Source: JAEDES01 sp964616405 (GTDB lineage Bacteria; Bacillota_I; Bacilli_A; RF39; UBA660). Taken from it: a stretch of 44,903 bases of DNA. Under the pieces are notes generated by a model. The model did not search any database. It saw only the letters and a program-made list of their open reading frames with translations, and was not told the DNA's origin. Made by a program: the position numbers and the translations under genes. Below are positions 16,602-25,197 of this stretch, piece after piece; the stretch's first letter is position 1; each line of letters begins with the position of its first letter. The stretch spans positions 1 through 44,903 of the forward strand of contig CAZTRE010000007.1 in the NCBI GenBank assembly GCA_964616405.1. Direction: 5' to 3'.

Positions 16602-17480
16602 ATGCAAGAAAAAACAAAATATAAAATAGAATTCTTTCTAACCATACTTCTAATTATTGGCATCTTAATTTTTAAATATATTCCAGAATATAAGAGTACT
16701 CTTGGCAGTAGTGATACATTTTTAAGTACTGATGTTGATTATGGAATCATTGAAATAAAAATTAATGATAAGCCAGACTTTATTTTAGTAACAGAAGAAG
16801 ATTATATAAAACAAATACTATTTTTTGATAATACATCCCTTTGTTTATATAATCAAAATATAGAAGGTAAGACCATAGAATCAGGAGTAGATTCTATAAT
16901 TGAGATATTAATAAAAAATAATTATCTAAAAAGTTCAGATATAGTAACTTTAGTAAATTATAATAATGAAGCTTATCAAAAAATCTCAACTGCTTTTAGA
17001 AATAAACTTCAAAATATGAATGTAGATGTTAATTACAATGAATTACAATTATCTTTATCACAAAGAGCAAAATCTCTAGGAATAGAAATAAATGATAATG
17101 AAAAAACACTTCGTCGATTAGAACTTTATTCTAAAGAAATAATCAGAAAAGATAAACATACAATTTCCGAATATGATGAGTCAACTATAAAAGATGACTT
17201 AACAGTAGATAATGCCAAAGAATTAACTACTAATGTTTATAGAAAAATAGAAGATTACGCCAGGAAGAATAATATAGCTAATCAGGATATCACATCAGCT
17301 AGTCTTCCCATAACCTTAATACCAGCCACTAAAGATGGAAGTTTATTTCCAGATAATATGAGTTGGTATTACATAAAAGATAGTCAGGTATATGCTTATA
17401 TAAGTATTACAGAAAATAATAAAACCTTTGCTTATTGTTACCAAGGTTCAATAGATGTTTATAAGAAAGGACAATGTTAA
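16602..17480 (+). CDS. Membrane-anchored extracytoplasmic protein, unknown (distant RsgI-like look)
   Basis: 292 aa. Starts 3 bases after the PBP stop with no visible ribosome site, so translation is probably coupled. One N-terminal membrane helix (FFLTILLIIGILIFKYI), then an outside region. Residues of about 45-140 (GIIEIKIND, a middle helix, then IIEILIKNNYLKSSDIVTLV) recall the beta-alpha extracytoplasmic domain of RsgI-type anti-sigma factors, but I cannot show homology and there is no anti-sigma segment before the helix. The C-terminal part has a two-Cys end (FAYCYQG and KKGQC). It is co-transcribed with the division genes and with two further bitopic proteins downstream. Confidence 0.6.
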   Translation: MQEKTKYKIEFFLTILLIIGILIFKYIPEYKSTLGSSDTFLSTDVDYGIIEIKINDKPDFILVTEEDYIKQILFFDNTSLCLYNQNIEGKTIESGVDSIIEILIKNNYLKSSDIVTLVNYNNEAYQKISTAFRNKLQNMNVDVNYNELQLSLSQRAKSLGIEINDNEKTLRRLELYSKEIIRKDKHTISEYDESTIKDDLTVDNAKELTTNVYRKIEDYARKNNIANQDITSASLPITLIPATKDGSLFPDNMSWYYIKDSQVYAYISITENNKTFAYCYQGSIDVYKKGQC

Positions 17481-18014
17481 ATGAAAAAATCAGTAAATAT
17501 TAGAAATTTAATTATTATTATGTTATCTAGTACCATAGTTTGCATGGGGATAGGTTTTATTTACCTTTCTATTGTCTTAGAAAACAAAAATAAAGAAACA
17601 CCTTGTTTAGATATTACCTTTACAAAAGTAGTAGAACAAACGCCTATAAAAGGGGGCTTGAATCCTCCAGTAGGAACAAAAGAATTTAAAAATAGTAATA
17701 AGACCTTAGATTTTAACTTCACACTAAATACTCCTCGTGATGAATTAGCTTACAGTATTATCGTTAAAAATACGGGAACTTTAACAGCCAAAATTGAAAA
17801 CATTTTAACATATCCTAATTACTTAGAAGATGAAACTAAAAAGAATTCCATTTATCCAATCACTATAACTCATAATGATATAAGTGGAAAAGTATTAGAA
17901 CCTGATGAAGAATTGGAAATAAAATTAGTTGTCAAATATACTCCGGCTGCTAATATTGGTCAAGTAACTATTCCATATCAAATGACAATTCTTGCATCAT
18001 CTTATGATAAATGA
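17481..18014 (+). CDS. Membrane-anchored extracytoplasmic beta-rich protein, unknown
   Basis: 177 aa. ATG 17481 is directly adjacent to the previous stop; AGAAAGGACA at its 3' end supplies the ribosome site. N-terminal membrane helix (LIIIMLSSTIVCMGIGFIYLS), then a strand-rich domain. It includes LAYSIIVKNTGTLTAKIENI, a pattern seen in Ig-like and TasA/CalY-type surface proteins that ends in alternating hydrophobics. No sortase or catalytic motif. Probably exposed at the cell surface. Function unknown; it forms a run with its two neighbours after the septal PBP. Confidence 0.6.
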   Translation: MKKSVNIRNLIIIMLSSTIVCMGIGFIYLSIVLENKNKETPCLDITFTKVVEQTPIKGGLNPPVGTKEFKNSNKTLDFNFTLNTPRDELAYSIIVKNTGTLTAKIENILTYPNYLEDETKKNSIYPITITHNDISGKVLEPDEELEIKLVVKYTPAANIGQVTIPYQMTILASSYDK

Positions 18015-18049
18015 TAAACTAAAAACGTAGTAGGAAGGAAATTAGAACC

Positions 18050-18562
18050 ATGAAAAAAAATATTAAGAAAAAAGATAAAATTAATTCTAAAAAACTTGAT
18101 AAACAAGATAAAGCTCTATTAGGAACGATGGGCTTACTATTAGTTTTAATAATTGTTTTGATGGTTGTTGCTATAAATTTAAAGGCAACTACCTCATCTT
18201 CTAAAGCAAATATTACCATTCCTGTTTTAGAAAGTAAAACCCAAAACGAAATAAGCGTTGATTTATCAGAAATGCACTCTGGTGAAACGAAGGAGTATAT
18301 CTTTAAAATAGAGAATTACAAGGGAAAAGAAATAAACACCAAGGATATTTCATATGATATTGTCATTACTCCCTCAGAAAGTGCTTCAATTAAAATATAT
18401 AAAGGTGATTCTACTAAGAATTTAATCATAAATAATGACTATAAAATTGAAAATAATAAATTACCAAAAGATAAGAAAACAGAAGATGAATATCATATGA
18501 TAATTAAAGCAATAAAAACACCAATGAAAAAAGATAAAATTACCTTGAAAATTATGAGTTAG
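18050..18562 (+). CDS. Membrane-anchored extracytoplasmic protein, unknown
   Basis: 170 aa. ATG 18050 follows GTAGGAAGGAAATT. Very basic N-terminus of about 25 residues (K-rich), then a membrane helix (LLLVLIIVLMVVAINL) and a beta-rich outer domain with YIFKIENYKG and ISYDIVITPSESASIKI. General layout resembles the previous protein (short inside, one helix, Ig-like outside), so the two may be diverged partners. It is the last gene of the dcw-headed run, followed at once by a terminator. Confidence 0.6.
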   Translation: MKKNIKKKDKINSKKLDKQDKALLGTMGLLLVLIIVLMVVAINLKATTSSSKANITIPVLESKTQNEISVDLSEMHSGETKEYIFKIENYKGKEINTKDISYDIVITPSESASIKIYKGDSTKNLIINNDYKIENNKLPKDKKTEDEYHMIIKAIKTPMKKDKITLKIMS

Positions 18563-18564
18563 AG

Positions 18565-18589
18565 AAAGTCAAATCGTTGACTTTTTTTT
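18565..18589 (+). terminator. Rho-independent terminator of the dcw-headed run
   Basis: Perfect 8-bp stem AAAGTCAA / TTGACTTT (18565-18572 with 18577-18584), loop ATCG, T run to 18589. Confidence 0.9.
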
Positions 18590-18639
18590 CTTTCAATGAT
18601 AATATTTATACTGTATAGGATATCAAGGAGAGAGTCGTT

Positions 18640-18897
18640 ATGGAACAAGAGAAAATAGTAATAAATAAAAATGGACAAGACGTTGAATGTGAAGTTTTAT
18701 TTACCTTTGATAGTGAAGATACGGGAAAAGCATATATTGGATATACCGATCATAGTGTTGCTGCCAACGGACGAAAAAATATATATGTATCCGCATTTGA
18801 CCCAATCTTAGGATTTGGATCTTTAGAGGATATAACTTCAGAAGAAGAACTAGCAATGGTACGAGAAGTTCTTGAAGAAATCGATAAACAGTGTTAA
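18640..18897 (+). CDS. DUF1292 family protein (YrzB-like)
   Basis: 85 aa acidic protein. The layout (IVINKNGQDVECEVLFTF, GKAYIGYTDH, IYVSAFDP, then an acidic helix TSEEELAMVREVLEE) matches the small DUF1292 family of Firmicutes, whose role is not established. ATG 18640 follows CAAGGAGAGAG. A TATACT at 18607-18612 could serve as -10 after the preceding terminator. It is 21 bases ahead of the giant gene and probably co-transcribed with it. Confidence 0.75.
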   Translation: MEQEKIVINKNGQDVECEVLFTFDSEDTGKAYIGYTDHSVAANGRKNIYVSAFDPILGFGSLEDITSEEELAMVREVLEEIDKQC

Positions 18898-18918
18898 GCG
18901 GTAAAGAGGTGAGTGTAT

Positions 18919-21900
18919 ATGAATAATGATGAAAGACAAGCAAGATTAGATGAAGCCATCCATCTAATGCCAAGAGAAACAAAAGAAAATGTAGCATATA
19001 TAAACGGACTACTAGCAAGCAATCTTATAAGAACCCCTGAGGAATTTTTAAGATTTTTTGGAGGAAATGAAGCTGCCGCTCAAAATGCTTATTCAACTGC
19101 TTTAAATGGACATGGTGGTGATGAAATGGTAAGAAATATTATTAATAATCTTACTGAAAACCATGAAAATAAACAAGAAGATACAGTTATGGATGCTGTT
19201 GCTGATATTGATGAGCAAATTGCAGCTAGCAGCCAAGAAGATACAACAGACAGTACTTTACAAAATTCCAATGTCGCCGATGCTAACATTTTAAGATTAC
19301 AAGGAAGAACATTAACTGATAATGTTTTAGGATTGCCTGAACAAGCTACGGATACAGCTGATAACACATTAGAACAACCAAATTCTGATAATAGCCAAGG
19401 CAATGGTGAAAGTAATGCTATAGATGCAGCTAAACAAATGGCCGAAATAGATCCACGTAATATTGAGTATAAAAAAATATATGACGCAGCAAATGAAGAA
19501 TATGAAGCAGCACAAGAAAGAGTTCAAGCATCCATTGAAGAGATGCAAAGAATCTTTGATGAAGAAGTAAGAAGAAGAACTGAAGAGGGACCTTTCCAAA
19601 CGGAGGAAGAACTAGATAGTTTCACAGAAAATTATATGAGACAAAAGATAGAGGAAAATGAACGCCTAACTAACGCTAGAACCGCCGTAAAAATTGCTCA
19701 AAATAAAATGCGTACCGCCGAAAGAAGAATGCATGACTATGCTACGGCTTTAGAAAAAGCAGAGGAACTTGGCATTCCAGTCGAAGAATATGAAAAAATT
19801 AGAAAGTCGTCTGCTAAGAAGGATGTCCTTCAAGAGGTATATGATGAACAAGGACTAGGAGAAGTTACTAGAAGAACCCAACAAGGCAAAGAACAAGCAG
19901 ATCTTACTACTGATGAGATTATTGATAAAGTCGTTGAACAAATGAAAAAAGATGGTTCAATAAGCATCAAACAAGAAGATGCCACAATAAACCAAAATGG
20001 TACAATAAACCAAAATGGTAGTATAAACATTTTAGCAATTGACACATTAAATATTAATTATGGAGCAGATAATCCTGTGACAATAGGAGGCGCTAAAACA
20101 TTACCAATGACTCCTGAGGAAAAAGAGAATGTAAAAGCTAAGCTCAAAACATTACCAAGAATGGTTTCAAAAACTGGTGAAAAATTAATTGATCAAATTC
20201 CAGGACCAGCTCCAAGTGATATGCCACTAAGTAATGATAATCAATCAAACGATTTAGGTAATAAAGAAAATGTTCCTACGAAAGAAAATGGAGAAAATAA
20301 TTCTCAATCAACAAATAAAGGTAATGATAATAAACCTATAAAACCAGTAGAACCTAACGTAACTTATCACTTAACAAAAGATCAAATCATCCAAGATGAT
20401 ATTCCAATGGATGAGCTTAAAAAATGGCGAAAAATTTGGGATGAGGAAAAAAAGAGAAAAAATTCTGAGGAAAATAAACCAAATACCCCTCCAAAAAAAT
20501 CTGGAGATGAAAAAGGAAATGATGATGACAAAAATAATCAACCACAACATAATCCTGTTCCACCAAGGCCTGTATCTACAGCCCAAACTCCACCAACTAA
20601 AAAACGGGGCTTATTAACTATTATGGATGACTTAACATCAGGACTAGAACTTGGCAAAAAAGATGGTAAGAGATATAAAGCATCTAATATTAGAGTTGCT
20701 AAAAATTTTGCAGGTGAATTAAAATCTGGTAATTATTTATACAACATAGTTCATTTAGTACCAGCTATTGTTAAATTGCCAATTAACTTATGCCGAAAAG
20801 CATCCGGAAAAATAATGCAACGTAAAGATGCTAAGAAAAATATCGCTAAACTTCAAGAAAGAATTAATAAATTAAGTGAAGCAGATTTAATGACAATCTA
20901 TGAAGAGTATAGAGGAAATCGTGTTATTCAAGAACGTTTCCCAACAATCCTAAACACATTATTGGAAGATAGAATTCAAAGATTTGCTGTTCAAAAAGTA
21001 ACTGATATTAATACAGAGTTAGAATTAAGATATCAAAGTGCTTTCTGTGCTATTAGTCAAATTGAAGCAATTGATGTTCAATTAGCTAATCCAAATTTAG
21101 ATAATAAAACAAAGAATAGTTTACGTGCTCAAAGAAATGCTTTATTTAATGGCCAAGCAGGAAATATTAAAGAAATAAGAAAAGGTTATGTCGAAGCTAA
21201 CGGCTGGTTATCAGGTGGAGCTCATGGATTTAGTGAAGATATGAAAGCTGCAACAACAAAATTATCATGTGTGGGTAAACGCTTTGCTAAAGAGAATGAT
21301 CTAGATGGAGAATTACTACATCGCCAAGCTCAATTAGAACAATTAGAAATGAGTGCTTTAGCAGCCAATGATAACGAAAGAGCCTTAAGAGCCTTCGTTG
21401 AATCAGAAAGATTATTAAGTGATAATACTGTCATTGAAGGAAGTATATTTGGTAAAAGATCAACTGGTAAGAAATATTATTCACCACTAGTTGAACAATT
21501 AGATTATCGTGATGATCCATTCTTGAAAGATTTATTCACGACCATTGCTTTAACATCAGCTGCCATTTCAGCCACTAAGGCTTTACAAGAAGTCAATAAT
21601 GGGGGATTAACCGCAGAACAAGCAGCCGCTGTTCAAAGAAATGAAGCTATGATGGAACAAGTAAATAAATATGGAAAAGATATTGCTGATTCTCGTGGTA
21701 CTATAATGGAAGGTATGAAAGCCCAAAATATTCAAGATACATTAACTGCATCAGGTGAAGTTGAAAGAGCTGCCCTAGATCTTCATAATTGGGCACGAGG
21801 AACGAGAGCTTATCGAATTGCTGATGACACAGGACATGCATACTATAACGATTTATATGCATCAACTGAAGGTGCCATTGAAACAATTGCTAGTAAATAT

Positions 21901-22368
21901 GCTCAAGGTTCAATTACTCAAGCTGAAGCTTTAGACTTAATGGCTGAGTTAAGTGCTAATAGCCAAGCAACACTTCACAATGTTACTAATGAGTGTTTAA
22001 ATATATTACAACCATATGCAGCAACTCATCCGCAATTTAATTTAACAGGCGTTGAAGCTGCTATGAATTACATGGTTCAAAATCCAACTGCCATAACAGA
22101 AATGAACCAAGCTATGGCTGATATAACATCTATTGGCGATACGCTATCTCAAATGCAATTAGAACATGTTGCCGCATTCCAAACAATGCCAAGTGAAATT
22201 CAAAGTTATTTCTTAACATGTGCATCATCTGCAGCCCTAGCTGCCAATGCAGCAAGTGCTACTAAGGAAGCAAAAAAACATGAGTATGGAAATAGTGTAA
22301 CAAATATGGTAGATGAATATGCAGCAGGAGTTGCAGAAACTCAAACTACTGATACTAAACAAAAATAA
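18919..22368 (+). CDS. Giant uncharacterised protein, coiled-coil and low-complexity rich
   Basis: 1149 aa; not recognised. ATG 18919 is 6 bases after AAAGAGGTGA. No signal peptide or clear membrane segment, so cytosolic location is the default. Residues 1-80 form a helical head (RLDEAIHLMPRETKENVAYI). About 85-170 is acidic and N/Q/T-rich. About 175-310 is a charged coiled coil (RNIEYKKIYDAANEEYEAAQ onward). At about 356-380 is a TINQNG-type beta repeat. About 430-570 is N/K/P-rich and probably disordered, with a PVPPRPVS Pro-rich end. About 575-1149 is a largely helical, Ala-rich domain with few charges in places (TTIALTSAAISATKAL). It looks like a scaffold or structural protein. It has its own terminator. 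Confidence 0.8.
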   Translation: MNNDERQARLDEAIHLMPRETKENVAYINGLLASNLIRTPEEFLRFFGGNEAAAQNAYSTALNGHGGDEMVRNIINNLTENHENKQEDTVMDAVADIDEQIAASSQEDTTDSTLQNSNVADANILRLQGRTLTDNVLGLPEQATDTADNTLEQPNSDNSQGNGESNAIDAAKQMAEIDPRNIEYKKIYDAANEEYEAAQERVQASIEEMQRIFDEEVRRRTEEGPFQTEEELDSFTENYMRQKIEENERLTNARTAVKIAQNKMRTAERRMHDYATALEKAEELGIPVEEYEKIRKSSAKKDVLQEVYDEQGLGEVTRRTQQGKEQADLTTDEIIDKVVEQMKKDGSISIKQEDATINQNGTINQNGSINILAIDTLNINYGADNPVTIGGAKTLPMTPEEKENVKAKLKTLPRMVSKTGEKLIDQIPGPAPSDMPLSNDNQSNDLGNKENVPTKENGENNSQSTNKGNDNKPIKPVEPNVTYHLTKDQIIQDDIPMDELKKWRKIWDEEKKRKNSEENKPNTPPKKSGDEKGNDDDKNNQPQHNPVPPRPVSTAQTPPTKKRGLLTIMDDLTSGLELGKKDGKRYKASNIRVAKNFAGELKSGNYLYNIVHLVPAIVKLPINLCRKASGKIMQRKDAKKNIAKLQERINKLSEADLMTIYEEYRGNRVIQERFPTILNTLLEDRIQRFAVQKVTDINTELELRYQSAFCAISQIEAIDVQLANPNLDNKTKNSLRAQRNALFNGQAGNIKEIRKGYVEANGWLSGGAHGFSEDMKAATTKLSCVGKRFAKENDLDGELLHRQAQLEQLEMSALAANDNERALRAFVESERLLSDNTVIEGSIFGKRSTGKKYYSPLVEQLDYRDDPFLKDLFTTIALTSAAISATKALQEVNNGGLTAEQAAAVQRNEAMMEQVNKYGKDIADSRGTIMEGMKAQNIQDTLTASGEVERAALDLHNWARGTRAYRIADDTGHAYYNDLYASTEGAIETIASKYAQGSITQAEALDLMAELSANSQATLHNVTNECLNILQPYAATHPQFNLTGVEAAMNYMVQNPTAITEMNQAMADITSIGDTLSQMQLEHVAAFQTMPSEIQSYFLTCASSAALAANAASATKEAKKHEYGNSVTNMVDEYAAGVAETQTTDTKQK
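19984..20019 (+). repeat. Perfect 18-base tandem repeat within the giant gene
   Basis: Two identical 18-base units (19984-20001, 20002-20019) encode TINQNG twice; a third, degenerate unit starts SINI. In protein this gives alternating short strands that could extend into LNINYG. Confidence 0.9.
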
Positions 22369-22371
22369 TAC

Positions 22372-22402
22372 AAAAGGGGTTATGTAGTTATAACCTCTTT
22401 TT
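22372..22402 (+). terminator. Rho-independent terminator after the giant gene
   Basis: Stem AAAAGGGGTTAT / ATAACCTCTTTT (22372-22383 with 22390-22401) with one G-T pair, then T. Confidence 0.88.
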
Positions 22403-22417
22403 AAGTATAAACATATC

Positions 22418-22446
22418 TTGAAATAACAATTTACTTATAGTATACT
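22418..22446 (+). promoter_or_regulatory. Promoter of the ABC-2 exporter operon
   Basis: TTGAAA at 22418-22423 and TATACT at 22441-22446, spacer 17 bp. Expected start near 22453, leaving a leader of about 80 bases. Confidence 0.7.
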
Positions 22447-22470
22447 TAAGATGACGTTTTTGCGAATTAA

Positions 22471-22512
22471 GTTACATGATAACCATACTACATAGGTATA
22501 TGTAGCTTTTTT
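22471..22512 (+). promoter_or_regulatory. Leader terminator (possible attenuator) of the ABC-2 exporter operon
   Basis: Perfect 7-bp hairpin CTACATA / TATGTAG (22488-22494 with 22499-22505), loop GGTA, then CTTTTTT, lies between the promoter and the first gene. An upstream GTTACATG (22471-22478) can pair with TATGTAGC (22499-22506) with three G-T or end pairs. That would break the terminator, so a switch between the two folds is possible. No known riboswitch class is recognised. Confidence 0.55.
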
Positions 22513-22534
22513 GCGTTGAAAGGAGAGTGATAAA

Positions 22535-23515
22535 ATGTCATTCATCGAGGTTAAACATATAACAAAAAATTTTAAAGTAGCAGTTAAGAAAAATGGTTTA
22601 AAAGAAGCTATCAAATCTTTCTTCCATCGAGAGTATAAGTATGTTGAAGCTGTAAATGAGATTTCCTTTTCTATTAAAAAAGGAGAAATTATTGGTTATA
22701 TCGGACCAAATGGTGCAGGAAAATCAACAACAATAAAAATACTGAGTGGTATCTTAACACCGGATTCTGGACAATGTAAAGTTGGAAAGATGGTACCTTG
22801 GAAGGATCGAAAAAAATATGTCACGAAGATAGGCGTTGTCTTCGGACAAAGAAGTCAGTTATGGTGGGACATCCCCGCGGAGGATACTTTTGATTTATTA
22901 AAAGATATTTATAATATCGATGAAAAAAGATATCTTCAAGTAAAAGAGGAACTTATTAAAAAGCTAAATTTGAAAGATATTATCAATGTTCCTGTAAGAC
23001 AATTAAGTCTAGGACAGAGAATGCGCTGTGAAATTGCGGCCTCACTTTTACATGAACCAGAAATTTTATTTTTAGATGAGCCAACTATTGGACTGGATGC
23101 AGTTTCCAAACAACTAGTTAGAGATTTTATTAAAAAACTTAATAAAGAAAAAAACACCACAATTATTTTAACAACCCATGATATGGCTGACATTGAAGCA
23201 TTAGCTAGAAGGATAATTTTAATTGGAAAAGGTAAGGTATTATATGATGGCTCACTACAAAAATTAAAAAATGCATATGCTACCAAAAAATACATCAAGA
23301 TAATAACATCAACGATAATTAAAGAAACAATACCAGGCGTTTTGAAACAAGAAAAATTAAAAGATGGCTACAAATTTGTAATTGATTCTAAAAAACTAAA
23401 TATATCGGATTTTTTAAATGATATATCAAAAAGAGCTCAAATTGAAGATGTTGAAATTGATAATGAAAGTTTAGATAACATGATTGTTAATCTATATGAG
23501 AACTTAAATATATGA
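22535..23515 (+). CDS. ABC-2 type transporter, ATP-binding subunit (COG4586-like)
   Basis: 326 aa. ATG 22535 follows GAAAGGAGAGTG. Walker A GPNGAGKST (57-65), Q-loop FGQRSQLWWD, signature LSLGQRMRCE, Walker B EILFLDEPT and H-loop TTHD are all present. The long N-terminal lead before Walker A and the FGQRSQLWWD segment are typical of the COG4586 subgroup, which pairs with two different ABC-2 permeases, as here. It energises export, substrate unknown. The start of the next gene overlaps its stop (ATGA). Confidence 0.92.
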   Translation: MSFIEVKHITKNFKVAVKKNGLKEAIKSFFHREYKYVEAVNEISFSIKKGEIIGYIGPNGAGKSTTIKILSGILTPDSGQCKVGKMVPWKDRKKYVTKIGVVFGQRSQLWWDIPAEDTFDLLKDIYNIDEKRYLQVKEELIKKLNLKDIINVPVRQLSLGQRMRCEIAASLLHEPEILFLDEPTIGLDAVSKQLVRDFIKKLNKEKNTTIILTTHDMADIEALARRIILIGKGKVLYDGSLQKLKNAYATKKYIKIITSTIIKETIPGVLKQEKLKDGYKFVIDSKKLNISDFLNDISKRAQIEDVEIDNESLDNMIVNLYENLNI

Positions 23516-24315
23516 AAAGTTATATTTCATATTTTAAACTACGTTTTATAACAAATCTTCAATATAGAGCTGCAGCCTGGGCAGGGATTGCTACACAAAT
23601 ATTCTTTGGTTTTGTTTTCATCATGGTTTACTTAGCTTTTTATGAATCTGGTTCTAAAGAACTGCCCATGCAACTACCTCAATTAATAACTTATCTTTGG
23701 CTTCATCAACTTTTTTTCTCTTTACTTTACTTATACTACAAGGACTCGGAAATATTTAACTTAATAAGAACTGGAAATATAGCATATGAGTTAACTAGAC
23801 CAAAAAACCTCTATTTCATGTGGTATTTCAAAATTTTAGGTCAACGATTAGCTGGCGCTATACTAAGATTTATACCATTTATAATTTTTCTAATGTTATT
23901 ACCAGCGCCATATCGGATAAGTCTTCCGGCAAGTTTACCAAGTTTTATAATGTTTTTATTAACCCTAGGAGCAGGAACACTTCTTATGACCTCATTAATT
24001 ACTTTATATCCCGTTATTACGCTGAAAACGTTAAATGAAAAAGGAATAGTAGGGATAATGATTGCCTTAGGCGATATTTTCTCAGGAGAAGTAGTGCCAA
24101 TCCCATTTTTTCCTAAATTTCTGCAAACGATATCAAATCTATTACCATTTCAGTATGTTGGGGATTTGCCATTTAGAATTTATGTTGGCAACATTTCTAT
24201 TCAAAATGGCATAGTGGGTCTAATCGTTCAACTGGTTTGGTTCATTATTTTGACAACCTTAGGTTATATATTAATGCAAAAAAATATCAAGAAAGTTGTA
24301 GTACAAGGGGGTTAA
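23512..24315 (+). CDS. ABC-2 type transporter permease (COG4587-like)
   Basis: 267 aa integral membrane protein with about six helices (for example IATQIFFGFVFIMVYLAF, FIPFIIFLMLLPA, LVQLVWFIILTTLGYILM). The region between helices 2 and 3 carries ELTRPKNLYFMWY, a conserved-looking cytoplasmic loop shared with the next permease (VLLRPKNI). Together with the ATPase and the second permease it forms one exporter. Overlaps the ATPase stop by 4 bases; the next gene starts one base after its stop. Confidence 0.9.
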   Translation: MKSYISYFKLRFITNLQYRAAAWAGIATQIFFGFVFIMVYLAFYESGSKELPMQLPQLITYLWLHQLFFSLLYLYYKDSEIFNLIRTGNIAYELTRPKNLYFMWYFKILGQRLAGAILRFIPFIIFLMLLPAPYRISLPASLPSFIMFLLTLGAGTLLMTSLITLYPVITLKTLNEKGIVGIMIALGDIFSGEVVPIPFFPKFLQTISNLLPFQYVGDLPFRIYVGNISIQNGIVGLIVQLVWFIILTTLGYILMQKNIKKVVVQGG

Positions 24316-24316
24316 T

Positions 24317-25093
24317 ATGAAAGTATACTTTAAATCATTATCTCTTCACTTAAAATCAATATTAGAATATAAGTCTTCATTTATCGCAAGTTTCATTTCT
24401 CAAATATTTGTTTTCTTTTCATATTATTTTGTTATTCTTGCTTTATTTTCTAAATTTGATAACATCAAGGGTTTTACGTTGTATGAAGTGTTATTGTGTT
24501 TCGCTGTAATTCAATATGGTTTTGCCTTTTGCGAATGTTTTGCTAGGGGAATAGATCGTTTTGATCAATTAATAATTAATGGAGAATTTGACAGAGTTTT
24601 ATTAAGACCTAAAAATATAATTATCCAAATTCTATGTTATGATATTGACTATACTAAATTGTCAAGACTTCTCCAGGCTCTAATTGTCTTAGCAATTGCT
24701 CTAATAAACTTGAACATTGTTTGGACCCCTTTAAAAATATTAACCTTAGTGCTAATGCTCATATCCGCCATATTAATCTTTTTTTCTATCTTTTTATTGG
24801 CAGCGGCATATTGCTTCTTAACAGTTCAAGGTTTAGAAGTAAGAAATGTTTTCACATCAGGTGGTAAATATATGGCTCAGTATCCTATTGGTGTATTTAA
24901 AAAAGGGTTTGTCTATTTCTTTACATTTATAATTCCGTATGCCTTTGTCAACTACTATCCACTACTATATTTGCTAGGTAAAAATAATAATAAACTCTAT
25001 GCTCTATCTCCGTTATTAGTTTTCTTATACTTACTACCAAGTATTGTTATATTTTATAAGGGAACCAAACGTTATACCAGTGTTGGGTCTTAA
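24317..25093 (+). CDS. ABC-2 type transporter permease (COG3694-like)
   Basis: 258 aa, about six membrane helices (FIASFISQIFVFFSYYFVIL, LLQALIVLAIALINLNIV, and a C-terminal pair). GEFDRVLLRPKNIIIQ is the loop matching that of the first permease. A heterodimeric membrane half-pair with the 23512 product is expected. ATG 24317 follows AGGGGG. It ends the operon; a terminator follows within 15 bases. Confidence 0.9.
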   Translation: MKVYFKSLSLHLKSILEYKSSFIASFISQIFVFFSYYFVILALFSKFDNIKGFTLYEVLLCFAVIQYGFAFCECFARGIDRFDQLIINGEFDRVLLRPKNIIIQILCYDIDYTKLSRLLQALIVLAIALINLNIVWTPLKILTLVLMLISAILIFFSIFLLAAAYCFLTVQGLEVRNVFTSGGKYMAQYPIGVFKKGFVYFFTFIIPYAFVNYYPLLYLLGKNNNKLYALSPLLVFLYLLPSIVIFYKGTKRYTSVGS

Positions 25094-25106
25094 GTAAGAA
25101 AAAGTA

Positions 25107-25132
25107 GCAGTAAGAAATTACTGCCTTTTTTT
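25107..25132 (+). terminator. Rho-independent terminator of the ABC operon
   Basis: Perfect 7-bp stem GCAGTAA / TTACTGC (25107-25113 with 25118-25124), loop GAAA, T run to 25132. Confidence 0.9.
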
Positions 25133-25142
25133 ATTTAAATTC

Positions 25143-25171
25143 TAGTCACAATACTAATATTTTGTTATAAT
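25143..25171 (+). promoter_or_regulatory. Promoter of the adenine methylase gene
   Basis: Consensus TATAAT at 25166-25171; the matching -35 (TAGTCA, 25143-25148, spacer 17) is weak. Confidence 0.55.
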
Positions 25172-25197
25172 AACTATGAACTATTAGGAGGAATATT

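Noticed and set aside
22451..22495. A 14-codon ORF with an R-I-K motif, resembling an antibiotic-stalling leader peptide before the ABC exporter.
   Set aside because: Its ATG is at or before the expected transcription start (-10 box ends at 22446) and there is no ribosome site.
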